DNA of 34,747 nt from Triangularia verruculosa (taxonomy: Eukaryota; Ascomycota; Sordariomycetes; Sordariales; Podosporaceae), in contig MU864080.1 in assembly GCA_033296885.1 (NCBI GenBank), positions 1-34,747 of the forward strand, written 5' to 3'. This document shows positions 1-10,800 of the stretch, in pieces. The notes below the pieces were generated by a model. The model was not told where the DNA came from, did not search any database, and was given only the letters and a program-made list of their open reading frames with translations. Both the position numbers and the translations under genes were made by a program. Positions within the stretch are counted from its first letter, which is position 1. The number at the start of each line of letters is the position of its first letter.

Positions 1-220
1 AGAGGTCGAGTACGAACCCTACTACAGAGTATTATAGTGGACTTTAGCTACAAATATATAAGGTTACCCACTAATTCTTTGTTATACAGCACCCTTAAGG
101 TGCTGTAGCCCAGTATCCCAGCAGTGAGCTACAGGTATCATGTGTGACAATTCCGCTACGCTATTAGTGTATTAGCTACAGGGTCCTTAGGCCTGTATAT
201 GAGCCATACCTATTTCAATA
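1..220 (+). repeat. Left copy of 220-bp long terminal inverted repeat
   Basis: This stretch is the reverse complement of 34528-34747 over 220 bp with four differences (left positions 94, 96, 116, 140), all transitions. Identity stops sharply at 220/34528: inside the left copy is Gypsy RNase H sequence, inside the right copy unrelated AT-rich DNA. The unit holds a palindrome (85-107, arms TACAGCACC / GGTGCTGTA) and four GCTACA cores (three direct, one inverted), a layout resembling subterminal transposase-binding motifs. Its own two ends are not complementary, so it is not a self-contained MITE. It may continue outside the window. The function is unknown. Confidence 0.9.
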
Positions 221-2385
221 ATTATAGAGGAGGCTTTTATTAAATTTAAGGAAGCCTTTACTATAGTATTAATCCTTGCTTATTTTAAACCCTTTAAACC
301 GACGATTTTAAAGATTAATACTTCGGACTTCGCTTTAAGAGGAATTTTATCTTAGAAAAGAGACGATAGAAAGTTTTACCCTATAGCCTTTTACTTTTAT
401 AAGTTTATTAAGCCGGAGATGAATTATAAGGTATACGATAAAGAATTATTGGCGATTATAGATTGCTTTGTAAGGTGGCGACGATATTTGGAGGGAGTAG
501 AGTATAAAATCGAAGTCTACTTCGACTATTAGAATCTTGTATACTTTACTACAGTGAAGGTTTTTAATCGACGATAAGTTTGTTAGGCTTAAGAACTTAC
601 GGTATACGATTTTATTATTATATATTGACCCGGACGATTTAATAGTAAGGCCGACGTTCTTTTGAAATTCGATTAGTATCGGCCTAAGAAGGGGGGAGAT
701 AAAGATTAGCCGATTATTTCAGTTTTAAAGGATTATTATTTTTTTACCTTAATATAAGAGTTAATTACGGTTTTATTAGTATTTTACCTTAAGGTTCGTT
801 AACTTAAGTAAGCCGAAGGACTATATTTCCTTCTTTCTTTAATATAATTTACTAATATTCCTGTTCCTTTAGTATAGAACGACGAGTTTATTATTAAAGT
901 TAAAAACGTTATTATTTAAGATCCCGAGTATATTAGATCCCTCGTTGCTTTATCGAAGAATAAATACGAAGATTAAGGTCTCTTATATTATAATAACCTA
1001 CTAAGGATTCCCGATAATTCTACGTTATATAAAGAGATCTTCGAATCCGAATACAATTCCGTCGTCGTAGGATATTTAGAAATAAATTATATTATTAATC
1101 TCGTTTAATAAAACTTTTAGTAGTTAATTATAGACGATATTATCTACAAATATATATAAGGATATAAAGAGTATTAGTAAAATAAGAACCCTCGTTATAG
1201 AATATTTAGACTATTATCTCCTTTAGAGATTCTATAGAAGCTGTAGAGAGTTATCTTTATAGATTTTATTATTAATCTTCCTTTATTAATAGGATACGAT
1301 TTTATTTAGGTTATTATCGATATATTTACGAAAATAATATATTTTATCCTACTCTACGTAGAAAGTAAGAAAATTAACGATTTAATTCAAATCTTCATTT
1401 ATAAATATTAGCGACTTTACGGTGTTCCTATAGATATTATTTTTAATTATAATTTTCGTTTTATATTATATTTATAGAAGAATTTCTTGAAGTTTATCGG
1501 TATTAATAGTCGTATAAGTATTACCTTTTACCTCTAGATTAATAGTTAAATTAAGATTATTAATTAAAAATTAAAAATATACTTTTGTGCTTTTATTAAT
1601 TACGAGATAACTAATTAGTATAAGTTACTTTCTATAGTAAAATTTGCGTATAATAACGCCTATAAGTCGTTAACCGGTATATTACCTTTTTTCGTTAATT
1701 ATGGTTACTACCTTACTTTTAATAATCCTTCTTTTAATACTACCGTCTATAATCCTTCGAGTCGATTATATATTTACTGGATAATCTAAGTTTATAAGGA
1801 GGCGTAGAAATCTTTAGAGGTATTCCGTTAGTATATAAAGTACTAGGCGGACCTTAAAAGAAAAGAAGCCCCTATTTTTAAAAAGGATTAATTAGTAATA
1901 CTTAATGTTAAATATATTAAGATTCGACGACCCTCTAAGAAGCTGGATAAGAAGATACTAGGCCCGTTTAAAATCTAAAAGGTGATTTCCCTTACCGCTA
2001 TCCGACTGACTCTTCTTAAGCACTAGCGAATTTATAATACCTTCCACGTCTCCCTTATCGAGCCCTATTGCGCTGGCACTTAGGCACTGCCTGACGTAAA
2101 CTAGGTCCTACGAGAAGCGGCGCCGGTCGAGGCAGAAGACTACTAAGTGGAAAAGGTGATGGATTCGACCTTGATGGGTAATAAAGTCAAGTATCTAGTT
2201 AAGTGGGAAGGATGGCCTTAGAGGAGATATTGGACTTGGGAACCCTTCGACTACTTTTATAGCGATGGAGCTAAGGCAGTTATCTACACCTTTCACGCAC
2301 TGCAACCCGATAAACCTAAGGACTCTCGAGTAGAGATTTGAAGGCATTTAGAGCTTGTGGGCGAGCATGAGAAGGGGGGAGATGG

Positions 2386-2715
2386 TGTCACACGGTAAAA
2401 GACCAACAGGCCATAGCTCGGGTTAATAGCCACCGACCTGTACGCTGAGAGCCAACCGATGGAAGTGAAGCAGTCAATCAGAGGCATGGCGGGTATCAAA
2501 GGAATCCTACTGGCTTAGTGATATATTGAAGGACTTGGCAGAGGCCTGAGGCAAGGAAGGCACGGACCACTTGACGGAGGATAAAATACGCGTTCAGGAT
2601 CACTGTACTATCCCAAGTCTTCTTCTTCTTTCTTCATCATGGACTTCGAGGCCATTGAAGATTATTACTGAAATTGAACTACTGTTCCAAGCCCTGAATA
2701 CCAGCCCTTGTCACA
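2386..2715 (+). repeat. Gypsy 3' LTR
   Basis: The LTR starts TGTCACACGG just after a polypurine tract and ends CTTGTCACA, giving the usual TGT...ACA termini over 330 bp. It is GC-balanced and not visibly RIP-mutated, unlike the pol region upstream. A TATA-like GATAAAATA and a CT-rich stretch lie in its second half. It ends 16 bp before an ATG (2731) and 119 bp before the start chosen for the C2H2-TPR gene. The matching 5' LTR is not in the window, so the target duplication cannot be tested. Confidence 0.7.
2579..2587 (+). promoter_or_regulatory. TATA-like element inside the Gypsy LTR
   Basis: GATAAAATA is followed about 35 bp later by a pyrimidine-rich run (TCTTCTTCTTCTTTC), the usual layout of a fungal core promoter and start region. 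It could serve the LTR itself, the downstream C2H2-TPR gene, or both. This is inferred from position and composition only. Confidence 0.35.
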
Positions 2716-2833
2716 CATTGCCTCCCGACCATGGCTTCAGGACAGATTGGGGCGGGCGTTTATACAACGGCGCAATTTGATTCTCAAAAATACTCTGCGG
2801 CGGCAGTCTGTACGACCACACACGCCTGATGAT

Positions 2834-4607
2834 ATGGTGGATATCCAGAAGCAATATTTCGAGTCCAATGCTCGCGAGGCCGGCATGTCAGAGGCTCAGT
2901 CCTCGATCGCTGCAACGACAATGGAGGACATATCAGTCATTATAAACCCAAAAGAAGAAATGGTACTGGAATCAGAGGCGACTATTGGCCCACAGGCTGG
3001 AAGTTCTCGCAGCGAGACAACATCATTCGCCTCAGCCGTGACAGAAACCGACGGTGGTGAACTGGAGGTACCTGATTTGACCGATCTCGTTGTTCATGGG
3101 ACACGTCTCGAATATGACGAGCTTTTCGAATGTCCATTCTGCGGGCGCTTTGACACCGTTGGCACACGACACGAGTGGAGGTACGTTCAGAATGTCGACA
3201 TCGTTGAACCCACGAAATAGCCTTCTCGATATTTGTAGGTGATTGGCTAACAAAGATGCGTTTTATAGAAGACATGTGTTCGATGATCTACAACCTTATG
3301 TCTGCAGTTTCCAAGACTGCTCCGCAGGATTATTCGCTACTCGACACGAATGGTTCAGCCACGAGCTGGACTTGCACAGAACTCGATGGAACTGTCAGCT
3401 ATGCGAGTCTAGCTTTACCTATCGAGATGTCCTCTTCGAACACTTTTGCGCCGAGCACCAGTCCACTACCAGTGAAACTCAAATCTCCGAAATCATCGCT
3501 CTCGCCCGACCTTTCAGGGAATTTCCGGTGGGGTCTTGTCATTTATGTGACGACTGGATCCCTGCCAGCGGGGAAGAGGGAGACAGCCTTACCTTCTGTA
3601 AGCACCTTGGTAGACATCTACAACAACTAGCACTACAGGCAATCCCCCTTTCTCTTGAAGGGGTGGAGATTCTACCGAGGGAGCCCGATTTATCTGACGT
3701 GGACCCGGACTGGGAAAGGCGGCTGGCTCAGGCCTTGGATAGGAATAGAGAGGAGTTGGGAGATGATCATCCCGACACTCTGGAATGCATGGCTTGTATG
3801 GTGTGGGAGAACATCAAACGCGATCAAGGGCCCAGGACGAGGTGGATGGCGGTGGAGGTCTATGGAAGGAGAAAGGCGGTGCTAGGGGAAGAACACCGGG
3901 CCACCTTGAAGAGCATGTATATGCTGTCACGGGTATATCTCCAGCTGGGTGAACCAAAAAGGGCTGGCTCGCTCATCATTGAGACCTTGGACCGGCGAAA
4001 ACGGGTTTTGGGGGAGGATGACCCCGACACGCTCGAAAGCATCCACGAGATGGTTCTGCTATATCTTCGGCAAACACCCTCCTTGCTCGAACAGGCGGAG
4101 TCGCTCGCTACAAGAACGTACGAAACCAATCATAGGGTATTTGGAGAGCACCACCACCGCACAACAGTCAGCGCCAAACTGGTGGCATGGGTCCATGTCA
4201 AACAACACCGCTGGGAAGACGCGGCGAGGTGGCAGGAAAAAGCACTGGATACCATCACCAAAGCCCAAGGCGAGACGCACCCCGAAACCCTCCATACCAT
4301 GGCCTTTCTCGCAGAGTGCTATGGCGCTCTGGAGCGCTTTAGCGAGGCTGAAGCATTGGCGACAAAGGCACTAGAAGCGCGCAAGACGATTTTGGGAGAG
4401 GAGCACCAAGATACGCTCAAGTCCATGGCTACTTTAGCTGTGGTGTGGTGGGTTTGGGGGCGTCGCAATGAGGCCATCGCACTGATGGAAAAATGCAGAG
4501 ATATGAGGAGGAGAAGACTTGGGGGAAATCATCGGCATACTTTGAAGAGCCAGATGTACTTGGATGATTGGAGACAAGCACGGGAACAGACCGATGCCGG
4601 GGGATAA
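2834..4607 (+). CDS. C2H2-like zinc-finger protein with kinesin-light-chain-type TPR repeats
   Basis: Two exons, 2834-3180 and 3269-4607. The 88-bp intron has donor GTACGT and branch GGCTAAC, and the product is about 561 aa. The N-terminal third is acidic and low in structure. Next come Cys/His modules: ECPFC, then CSFQDC...HEW..HELDLH, CQLCESSF...HFCAEH, and CHLCDDW...CKHLGRHL. The C-terminal half carries about five or six 42-residue TPRs of the kinesin-light-chain type, each with LG(E/D)xHxxTLxS. The family is Pezizomycotina-specific. Its TPRs resemble those at the C-terminus of fungal STAND receptors, so a role in recognition or scaffolding is plausible but unproven. The first in-frame ATG is 2834. 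An upstream ATG at 2731 could join the same frame by a weak 47-bp intron (donor GTCTGT), so the N-terminus is uncertain. The gene begins right after a Gypsy LTR. Confidence 0.8.
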
Positions 4608-5390
4608 TTTCGGGTTAACGACTGTGTATAATTGTCTTCGGGTGTTGGAGTGATGAAGACTGAGGGCGAGGAGGGGACCGTCTCGGCCGAGTTCATCCAT
4701 GGGCGGGAGGTAGGTTCCTTGATTCAGCCGTTGAAGCGGTATGTACAAAGCTTCGAGAGGGATGTATATCCCTTTTGGAGTGAAGAAGAGCACATCCGGA
4801 TGCCGGGTCAGGATTAAACCCTTGGGTCGAGAGAGAGTTTACTATTGAAAAAGTTTGAAGTACTTCCAGCCTGATGAGCGCCTTTGGCACAGGTAACATT
4901 CAAGTTAGCTTGGAAGATCAGCCACACAGGCATGGACAGAGAACTCCACACTAGAAAATGAAAAGTATACAATCCAAAAATCATTCCAACTTACACCTGA
5001 TTTTAGTTCAGCTTTCTACTAATATCGTCTAAGTGAACTGCCGGTCAATGATCTCGCTGCCTGTATGCTTACTGAGCTGTGTCGCGCCAATGTTTGTGAT
5101 CCTGGAGGGTTGTAAGCTGACCACAGTCTTGAGTGTCATTCCAAGACTTAGGCCCCACTTGAAGCTATTCACAGCTCCGACAAAGCGTCCATAGTAAGCT
5201 TCGCTTGCAAAACGAGCATGCCAGCGCAACCAAAACATGTTGCACTTTAGAGAAAGCTGACTCATGATTACTCTAATCTAGCACTTGGCAATAAAGACAC
5301 GAAGACGCACCTAAGGCCACAAACAGCTTTCTTTCCTCTTTGGACGTAGTGAGCGCCGTGCGATATGGAAATTGACTAGTCGCCGTCGAG
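4608..5390. other. Intergenic, no recognised feature
   Basis: Mixed-composition DNA between the 3' end of the C2H2-TPR gene and the promoter of the secreted-protein gene. A 78-codon open frame on the minus strand (5029-5265) starts with ATG but has no recognisable family or supporting signal. No repeats or RNA genes were seen. Confidence 0.6.
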
Positions 5391-5399
5391 GTGTCCCAT

Positions 5400-5410
5400 C
5401 TCTATAAGTA
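5400..5410 (+). promoter_or_regulatory. TATA box of the secreted-protein gene
   Basis: CTCTATAAGTAT lies about 105 bp before the ATG at 5513. It is followed by a C/A-rich leader typical of highly expressed fungal secreted-protein genes. Inferred from motif and spacing. Confidence 0.5.
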
Positions 5411-5512
5411 TCCGCCTCTCGCCAGCTTGTTGAAAAGATCAGAAGCACCATCCACATCCCAACACCAACGATCACATCCAATACTCCTTCCACCACAGAA
5501 CCTCAGATCAAA

Positions 5513-6110
5513 ATGGTTGCCCTCTCTCTCCTCACGATCACCGCCCTCCTGGGCTCTGCCCTGGCCAACCCTGTGCCCGCCGCCTCCAACTCCTCTGATT
5601 TGGATATTTCGACCTCCGAGCTCGACAAGCGCCAGGCAGCTGAGGGAGTCTACCTCCTGAACTGCGGCAACGCTGCCAACCCAAACATTTACCACCCCGT
5701 TGTTGTGAGTGCACTGCCTACCTCACACCGTGACAGCGGCGCAGCCCAGGGAAACTGACCAAAACCCTACAGTATTGCCCCGACATCTCCAACTGCGGCC
5801 GCATCCCTGCGAGCAACAACCTCTGCTACGGCCCGACCTGGTGGGAAACCTCCACCGGATCTTGCAGGTTCCCGACTGGCGTAACCTTTACTTGGAACAT
5901 TGTCGCCAATGCCCAGCAGTACGGCGACCGTGAGGTGGTTGGGTATGTACCTATCTTCCTTGTCCTTGGTGTTTGGACAGTTACTAACTCACTTCTAGAA
6001 CGGGAAATAACGGACGCCCTCGCGCTTTTGTCATCCGCAAGGATGTGAAGGGTGTTTTGTACAGGGACGGACAGGGCTATGACTGCAGAGCCATTTACTA
6101 TGCTGTCTAA
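5513..6110 (+). CDS. Small secreted cysteine-containing protein with Kex2-type pro-region (candidate effector)
   Basis: Three exons: 5513-5704, 5773-5942 and 5999-6110, with introns of 68 and 56 bp (donors GTGAGT and GTATGT; the second has branch TTACTAAC). The product is 157 aa. Residues 1-18 form a signal peptide (MVALSLLTITALLGSALA). A short acidic pro-region ends in a dibasic ELDKR at about 37-41, a typical Kex2 site. The mature part of about 116 residues has six cysteines (LLNC, YC, NC, NLC, GSC, YDC), enough for three disulphides. No known domain was recognised. Size, secretion and cysteines fit an effector-like or antimicrobial-like secreted protein, but function is unknown. A TATA box and a C/A-rich leader precede the start. 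Confidence 0.85.
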
Positions 6111-6416
6111 GCTGTTCACTTGCTGTTATATGAAATGTATGAAGATACCTAGGGATGCGAGGTTTTTTGATTCATAGTCCTAAGGGTATTCAGCACATAC
6201 CCATGAGACCCTCTCAGGTGACAGGACTGTGGCCGTCATTGCTTATGAGGTTCTGACGTAGGTGTCCTTACTTAGTCTTAGGTATTATCCGGAAACCAAC
6301 ACGACATTTGTGTCTAAACGAATGACTGCTTGCCCCTGAAAGAAAACGAATAGGAAATCTCCCCTCCCTAACAACCCCAAGCACAATGACGGTGGAGGGC
6401 TTACTGAACATTCCTA
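6111..6416. other. Convergent intergenic spacer
   Basis: Spacer of about 300 bp between the 3' ends of the secreted-protein gene and the minus-strand gene at 6417-7297. Presumed 3' untranslated regions; nothing else was recognised. Confidence 0.6.
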
Positions 6417-7297
6417 TCAGGCAGCCTCCCTGCCGAACCTCGGCACTCCTTCAACGCCGCCGCCCCCTTGAAACCATGCCTCCCACCGCTTATACATCTC
6501 CCCAAACTCCACCGTCTGGACCCCCGTCTTACAACCCCACACCAGCTCGTGCAGCAGCTCATACCAGAACAACACTCCCCGGCCAATCCCGCTCGCACTC
6601 ACCACACCCGCGCCACTTTGGGCCTTGATATCGTGCGCATACTGCAGCATCACCTGCGGGATGATGCTCTTCCCGAAGCCGAGCAGCGTGTCGTACTCGG
6701 CGCACTCGGTGTACATGGTCGACGTGCTGTGGCGCGAGACTTGCTCGCTGTACTCGGCCCAGTCGGCGAGGGCGTTACGCACCGCGCGGTTGCGGTCGAA
6801 GGATAGACGCAGGATTTGTAGCGCGGGGGGGCCGACTTCGGAAGAGCCGGGGAGGTACAAGGGATCGGTTTCCAGGGTTGTGTCTACGTGGGCGGGAAAA
6901 AAATGAGGGGTTAGTATTAGGGAGACGTGTATGCGGGGAGAAAGGGGGTGGGACGTACAGAGATGCACGGCCGTGTTGTCGTTCTGGTTGAGCGCCAGTT
7001 GGTAGACGACGAGAGGTATGATTTGGGGGCCGAGGGCGGTCAGGGCCGTGAAGGAGGGGACCGAGGACCAGGTTGATGGGCTGTAGGTAAGGTTAGCAAA
7101 CAGATGAAATGGATGGATGAAGAGATGATTGAGGGTGCGAACTCGTGAGCGGAGATACCCTGCTGCCAGTCGTTCCATTTGGCTTGGAAGTCCTGGACAT
7201 AATTAGGGAAGGTTTCCAGGAGGCGGAGATAGAGCCTACTAGTCGACCAGATAGTGTTCTTCATATCCTCAAGGTCAGTCACATCCTCGGCGTCCAT
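6417..7297 (-). CDS. Conserved fungal protein of unknown function
   Basis: Three exons on the minus strand: 7297-7143, 7080-6959 and 6883-6417, about 247 aa. Intron 2 (6884-6958) has donor GTACGT and acceptor ACGTAG. Intron 1 has a good branch (GCTAACC) and acceptor CTACAG at 7081. Its only donor that keeps the frame is a weak GTTCGC at 7142, while the better GTATCT at 7158 would shift the frame, so that junction is uncertain. The start MDAEDVTDLED is the first ATG. Short hydrophobic stretches (IIPLVVYQLAL) do not look like membrane spans, and no catalytic motif is visible. The residue pattern (LLETFPNYVQDF, ALGPQIIPLVVYQLAL) recalls a family of fungal hypothetical proteins. No function is assigned. 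The end is Gly-rich (QGGGGVEG). Confidence 0.65.
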
Positions 7298-7370
7298 ATT
7301 GAGTGTTCGGATCGGGTACGATGGATGGTTGCGGTTGTGGTTGCGGTTGGTGTCACGTGAGCTCAACTAC

Positions 7371-7390
7371 CTAGGTAGGTAGGTAGGTAA
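7371..7390. repeat. (AGGT)n microsatellite
   Basis: CTAGGTAGGTAGGTAGGTAA, a short tetranucleotide run about 75 bp upstream of the start of the minus-strand gene. Similar AGGTAGGT/ACCTACCT patches recur between genes elsewhere in the window (about 12000, 25660, 29685, 30320). Confidence 0.8.
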
Positions 7391-7862
7391 TCACCATACA
7401 AAATCGAGCTGATGTCAATGTTGCTCAAACAGTCAAATATTGCTGGCGTGCGACAACAACCTTCAACTTTCCAGACAACATGCAGGCCGCAGGTCTCGCT
7501 TTGGATGTTAAAGTTGGGCCCAGATGTCACAACCCAATTCTGGGGGTTCCCGCTTTGAGGTAAGTTCAATATACCTTCCTAGCCCCCAAATGAAATCAAA
7601 TATGTATCAGCCATAGTGAAGTACATATGCTCTTATTCCAGCCTTACTGTAAAGAAAAACTGCAATCTTCAATTTGTAGTGTACCGTAGGTAACCTTTTT
7701 GCTAAATCGAACCGTTATCTAAAAGCAGCCTTCAACCCAGCATCCATTGTAGAGGTTCTGACCAGGAGTTCGTCACGCGAAGCCCGCACGTCGCCATTCA
7801 TGTCCATGTCTACCGCCGGAACTCGGCCATAATTACCGCACGACGGCCGTAGAACTTACCTT
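7391..7862. other. Intergenic, no recognised feature
   Basis: Spacer between the 5' side of the unknown-function gene and the 3' end of the SNF2 gene, both on the minus strand. It probably holds the promoter of the former and the 3' UTR of the latter. No repeats or open frames of note. Confidence 0.55.
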
Positions 7863-10800
7863 TCAGGACACTCTCCCCCCATCATCAATTACATCCAGTG
7901 CTTCTTCGAATCCCAAAGCCGCGATTTGCATCTTCCATTGCTGTTGGGACTTCATCTCCTACATATGGTCAATACCTACGAACTGTGAGATTGCGAGGGT
8001 CGCGATAGAACGAACTTCTTCAACGGTGTTCTTGATCATGTAACGCGTCACGTACACCTCGTGTTCCTGCCCCAACCGGACGGCGCGTGCGATGGCCTGG
8101 CTCTCTACACCGGGATTCCACTGAAGCTCGATGATGAAGACGCGGTTAGCGCAGGTCAGGTTCAGCCTGCGAGCTTGTCAGTATCACATAGGTATGCTTG
8201 AGTCCTCAGGGAATAACCAAGGTAGGTAGCTAACGTACCCGAATCCACCGGTGCCAGTCGTCATGATGAGTACTCGCTTCTCGTCGTCTTTGGCAAACTG
8301 GTCGAGCCTTGCCAGTCGTTGCCCGGGTGGGCACCCGCCGTCGATGCGGAGGTAAGGAATTTTAGCCTGGTCTAGGTGCTTAGATAGCAGGTATAACGTT
8401 CTAGTCCAGCAGGAGAATATGATACTATTCACGTTAGCCACACATATCATGCTCTCCGGTGGGAGGGGAGGAATGCCTCTTCGTCGTCATCAAGTCTTTG
8501 TTGACGTCCTCGACTAACGCCAGCATTTTGGTCGAGTGACCCTCGGCGCTGAAATTGTAGTCATAATCGCTGTCGACCGCATTCTCGGCCGGCCAGTCCG
8601 GCACGGCCACGTCCTCAGCGGCAATGCGACCCTCGGTCCGCGCATGCGTAAGCCATCGCACACACACGGGACAGCGCTGCATCTGTTCCCGGGCACCCGG
8701 CATGCTCGATTCCTCGATGCACTCATCGCAGAGGACGTGAGCGCACTGCGCACGAAAGCTGTTGCTCAGCCAGCTAGACCCTACAATCGGCATGGGCAAG
8801 TAGCAGCCGGAGCAGGTGATCTGACCGTCCTGTCCCAGCGCAGAGACGACAACCTCGCGTTCGTCCAGGGGGCTGCGACTGTGCCAGGAGAAGGGCTTCT
8901 GGAACGTGCCGTGGTTGCACAAGAGGCGCATTTGCATGTTCACCTGGAAGAGTCCAAACTTGGAGCTCTTCTCAACCCCGCCGGCGCGCTGGCGGAGCGT
9001 GCGCGCCAGCGTCTTCTTGGTATTCTCGTACTGCTCGCGCTCGGCGGGGGAGAATTCTAGTGTGCGAATACGCTGTCGTATCCCGGGCAGCTGAATAGCG
9101 TCCTTTGTGCGGCGCAGGCAGAGCGCCTCAAGGAGCATTACCAGGCGGTTCTTGACAACAGCTGGGTTTTCGATGTTCTGCTCGAAAGGGGCCTCAATCC
9201 ACTTGCGGAAGACGGAAGCTCTAGTGAACGGCTCGGCGCGGATGAAGGCGAAGAGCGCGCCGATATCAGCAAGTTTGTTTTGGATAGGCGTGCCGGTGAG
9301 ACACCACCGTGAGTTGGCGTGGAGGTCGTCGCAGACTCGGTAGAAGGCTGTGGCTGTGCGGCGGATAAAATGTGCTGAAGGTTGTCAGATGTGCCCTTGA
9401 GAAGTGGAAAGGGTGGTGGGGGCTTGCCTTCGTCGAGTACGACTCGGTACCAGCCGATTCGGTGGAGGATGGACGGTTTAGCCTTGGTTAGAACCTCGGC
9501 GGTGAGTGTGCTGTAGGTCGTTATGACTATGTCCGAGTCTAAGATCGTATCAAGGTCTTTCGGTCGGCCGGGGCCGTGATATTTGACTACCTCAAACCCT
9601 CCTTTCAAGTGCCTGTGTATTCGTCAGTGGTGATACTACTGTAAAAGTTAAACAACCATACTTTTTTATTTCGTTCATCCAGTTTTCAATGAGAACTAGG
9701 TAGCAAGTCAGCCCCAGGTTTCCCTTCTCATGAGAAAAAGGAGAGCCCCGTACGGGCGCACGGGACGACCACAAGCGTAGAGCGTGAGTGCTTGAGCGCC
9801 TCCTTGTCTTCAGTACTATCATTCTGCTGCTGAGCCCAGTCGTTGCTGTCGTCGAGAGTCTTCGCGATTAAGGCAAGGATGGATAACGACTTCCCCATAC
9901 CCATCTCGTCGGCCAAAATGCCACCCCCTCTCTCGTCTGGCTGAGTCCCCTGCTTAGCCCTGGCCTTTGTGATTCTGTGGCGGTACCTGAAGTAGTCACA
10001 TTAGCTATGGACATTGAATGGAATTTACAAGCGACGCACTCTTCCGTCCCATCTTCCAGAACGACTGTCTCCCAAAGCCTGTACCTGTCGTTGATATGGC
10101 CAGATTCTCTTTCCAGCATGAAGCCTAGCGCTTCTTGTTGGTAAATCGATTTACAGGTTGAATTGACTGCATCTGGATGCCATTAATCTTGAGGGGCAAG
10201 AAGTGTGGGTTATCGTATACAACTTCACGCCTAGCATGATCCGACTTCTGCAGCCACAGCTTGCCGCGTGAGAGTGCGTCACCCACCTCAGCCGCGGCCT
10301 GGCGCGGCCCGTACACGTTGATGTCGGCCTTCACCATAGTCTCTGCCGGCTTAGTCGGCTTCTTGGTACGCCGGATAGTCTCATTCGGGTTGGACGTGAG
10401 TACGATGGGTTCAAACTCGACGTAAGACTTGGCCAGCAGCGGTGCAAGCGTCTTGCCTACACCGGAGCGCAGGTAACCAAATTCCTTGTCGTCATCGCGA
10501 GAGCACAGGAGGATGTGGTCTTGCTGCTTGCGAAGCTCGAAGCGCCTGCGGCCGGTCTCGCTTTCTCCGAGATTGGCATCCGTAATTCGCATCTCGCCTA
10601 CGAGCTTGACATCGACGTTGTGCAGCTAGCGCAGATGAATCGCGTCCCAAGTCAGAGAGGCCGGGGGCGTAAATGTGGCGATCACTCACCATCCCATAGC
10701 ATATGATCTCTTCGTCATCTGTTGAAGTGACAGACTCGGCTGTCGATTGGATTGAGTCAGGCGCAACGGACGGCGAGTGCGAGGTCTCCTGGGATGAAAT

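Larger units (their letters stand above)
221..2715 (+). mobile_element. RIP-degraded Ty3/Gypsy chromovirus, 3' part (RNase H, integrase, chromodomain, 3' LTR)
   Basis: Conceptual + strand translation with many TAG/TAA stops still shows the pol order. RNase H is near 225-700 (residues like MNYKVYDKELLAI). The integrase zinc-binding region is near 1020-1180 and the integrase core near 1240-1720 (DFIINLP, IDIFTK, YNNAYKSLTG). The integrase tail lies near 1930-2070 (KLDKKILGPFKI, HVSLIEPY) and a chromodomain near 2150-2300 (KYLVKWEGWP). Gag, protease and most of the reverse transcriptase are missing, because the element is cut at its 5' side by the 220-bp repeat. CpA is nearly absent upstream of about 2000, as expected of RIP; further downstream the sequence is far less mutated. 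A polypurine tract (GAAGGGGGGAG, 2371-2381) precedes the LTR. The element is inactive. Confidence 0.88.

Noticed and set aside
5029..5265. 78-codon minus-strand open frame
   Set aside because: It starts with ATG but shows no domain, signal peptide or conserved pattern.
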